A DNA stretch of 15,615 nucleotides. Source: Xanthobacteraceae bacterium. Its GTDB lineage: Bacteria > Pseudomonadota > Alphaproteobacteria > Rhizobiales > Xanthobacteraceae. Location of the stretch: NCBI GenBank assembly GCA_030043175.1, contig JASHYD010001455.1, positions 1-15,615 of the forward strand, written 5' to 3'. The notes below the pieces were generated by a model. The model had not been told where the DNA came from, searched no databases, and saw nothing but the letters and a program-made list of their open reading frames with translations. The translations under genes were made by a program, and so were the position numbers. Each line of letters starts with the position of its first letter. Position 1 is the stretch's first letter. This document shows positions 14,753-15,615 of this stretch, in pieces.

Positions 14753-15615
14753 TCACGACGTCTTCGCGGATAGCTTCTGCGTCACCGGAGTGATGCGCAG
14801 GGCTTCCAGGCGGTTGCGGTTGCGGCGCAGCACCTCGAAGCGAAAACCGTGGAATGTGAAGCTTTGACCCGGTTCCGGGATCGAGCGCGCCTCGTGAATG
14901 ACGAGGCCCGCGACGGTGGTCGCTTCCGCGTCCGGCAGGTTCCAGTCCATCGCGCGGTTGAGGTCGCGGATCGGAACCGCACCGTCGACGTTGACGGCTC
15001 CGTCCGGCAACGGCCGAACGCCAGGAACCTCCACGTCGTGCTCGTCGCTGATGTCGCCCACGATCTCTTCGAGAATGTCCTCCAACGTGACGATCCCCAT
15101 GAATTCCCCGTACTCGTCGACCACGATGGCGAGCGGGGTGCGCCGGCGCCGAAATGCCTTGAGCTGCTCGCTGAGCGAGCGGGTTTCCGGCACGAACCAG
15201 GGCGGCCGAGCGAGCACCATGACGTCGATCTTTTTGGGATCGCCGCCGGCCTCGTGAATGCCGCGCAGAAGGTCCTTCACGTGAAGGATGCCGACGATGT
15301 TTTCGGGCGTGCCCCGCCATAGCGGAACGCGCGTCACCGGCTCCTGGAGAACGGCTTCGACCACCTTCTCCGGCGGTTCGCCGACGTCGGCGGTGATCAC
15401 CTCGGTGCGGTGGATCATCACGTCCGACACGGTCAAGTCGCGAAGGTTGAGAAGTCCGCCCAACATGTCGCGGTCTTGCTTCTCAAAGCTGCCTTCCTGG
15501 TGCAACAGATCGACCGCGCCGCGCAGGCGCTCGTGGCCCGGCAGGAGCGGCTCGCCGGGGGCCACACCGGCAATCGCCAGCAGCCGCCGCACGAGCCAGT
15601 CCGCCGCGTCGAGTA
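14753..15615 (-). CDS. HlyC/CorC family protein, CBS-pair and CorC domains (5' end outside window)
   Basis: The minus-strand frame is open to the right edge, so the gene is incomplete at its N-terminus; 287 residues are visible. The first ones (LDAADWLVRRLLAIAG) look like the end of the CNNM (DUF21) membrane domain. Then follows the linker LLNLRDLTVSDVMIHRTEV into the first CBS motif, PVTRVPLWRGTPENIVGILHVKDLL, and the second CBS motif with RRTPLAIVVDEYGEFMGIVTLEDILEEIVGDISDE. The C-terminal CorC/HlyC domain (VNVDGAVPIRDLNRAMDW, then EATTVAGLVIHEARSIPEPG and FEVLRRNRNRLEALRI) ends at 14753. Such proteins are inner-membrane, nucleotide-binding, and are linked to Mg2+/Co2+ transport or efflux, although often named hemolysins. 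It has no evident tie to the sulfur operon it faces. Confidence 0.92.
   Translation of the reverse strand, partial: LDAADWLVRRLLAIAGVAPGEPLLPGHERLRGAVDLLHQEGSFEKQDRDMLGGLLNLRDLTVSDVMIHRTEVITADVGEPPEKVVEAVLQEPVTRVPLWRGTPENIVGILHVKDLLRGIHEAGGDPKKIDVMVLARPPWFVPETRSLSEQLKAFRRRRTPLAIVVDEYGEFMGIVTLEDILEEIVGDISDEHDVEVPGVRPLPDGAVNVDGAVPIRDLNRAMDWNLPDAEATTVAGLVIHEARSIPEPGQSFTFHGFRFEVLRRNRNRLEALRITPVTQKLSAKTS

Noticed and set aside
1..15615. CRISPR arrays, insertion sequences, rRNA or tRNA genes
   Set aside because: No regularly spaced repeats, transposase-like proteins, terminal repeats or recognisable RNA genes were seen on either strand.

Overview
The window is GC-rich, densely coded DNA. The genes look alphaproteobacterial, most likely Hyphomicrobiales (Bradyrhizobium/Rhodopseudomonas/Xanthobacteraceae type). 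That placement is inferred from the family mix (several molybdenum hydroxylases, Rieske oxygenase, Sox and flavocytochrome c genes) and from GC content, not from a marker gene.

Left part (1-4538, minus strand): two molybdenum/aromatic-type genes are transcribed leftwards. These are an orphan form-II molybdopterin-binding large subunit and, overlapping its stop codon, a Gfo/Idh/MocA oxidoreductase resembling phthalate 4,5-dihydrodiol dehydrogenases. After a gene-poor gap of about 650 bases follows the 5' end of a Rieske ring-hydroxylating oxygenase alpha subunit, cut by the window edge. Dioxygenase plus dihydrodiol dehydrogenase suggests catabolism of an aromatic or heteroaromatic compound.

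Middle part (4703-8905, plus strand): a second, divergent form-II molybdopterin subunit is followed by the two subunits of a GctAB/IpdAB-like CoA-transferase-family protein. The two CoA-transferase genes are separated by about 99 bases that form five near back-to-back stem-loops. The second subunit carries a one-base frameshift at about 8492. The 164-base divergent region (4539-4702) holds a 7-bp inverted repeat.

Right part (9082-14626, plus strand): a very compact seven-gene operon encodes a 2Fe-2S subunit (IorA-like), a Tat-exported molybdopterin subunit (IorB-like), a monoheme FccA-like cytochrome c, a Tat-exported flavocytochrome c sulfide dehydrogenase flavoprotein with all three key cysteines, SoxX, SoxY and SoxZ. 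No SoxA, SoxB or SoxCD is in the window. The single SoxY cysteine sits in a non-canonical tail (AACLEYN instead of GGCGG). This operon is the most interesting element: it joins a periplasmic molybdenum hydroxylase-type enzyme to sulfide/sulfane oxidation and a sulfur carrier. One inferred scheme is that a reduced-sulfur or S-organic substrate is oxidised in the periplasm, with electrons passing to c-type cytochromes.

The right edge carries a convergent CorC/HlyC-type CBS-domain protein, whose N-terminal membrane domain lies outside the window. Between it and soxZ lies a GC-rich hairpin that may act as a bidirectional terminator.
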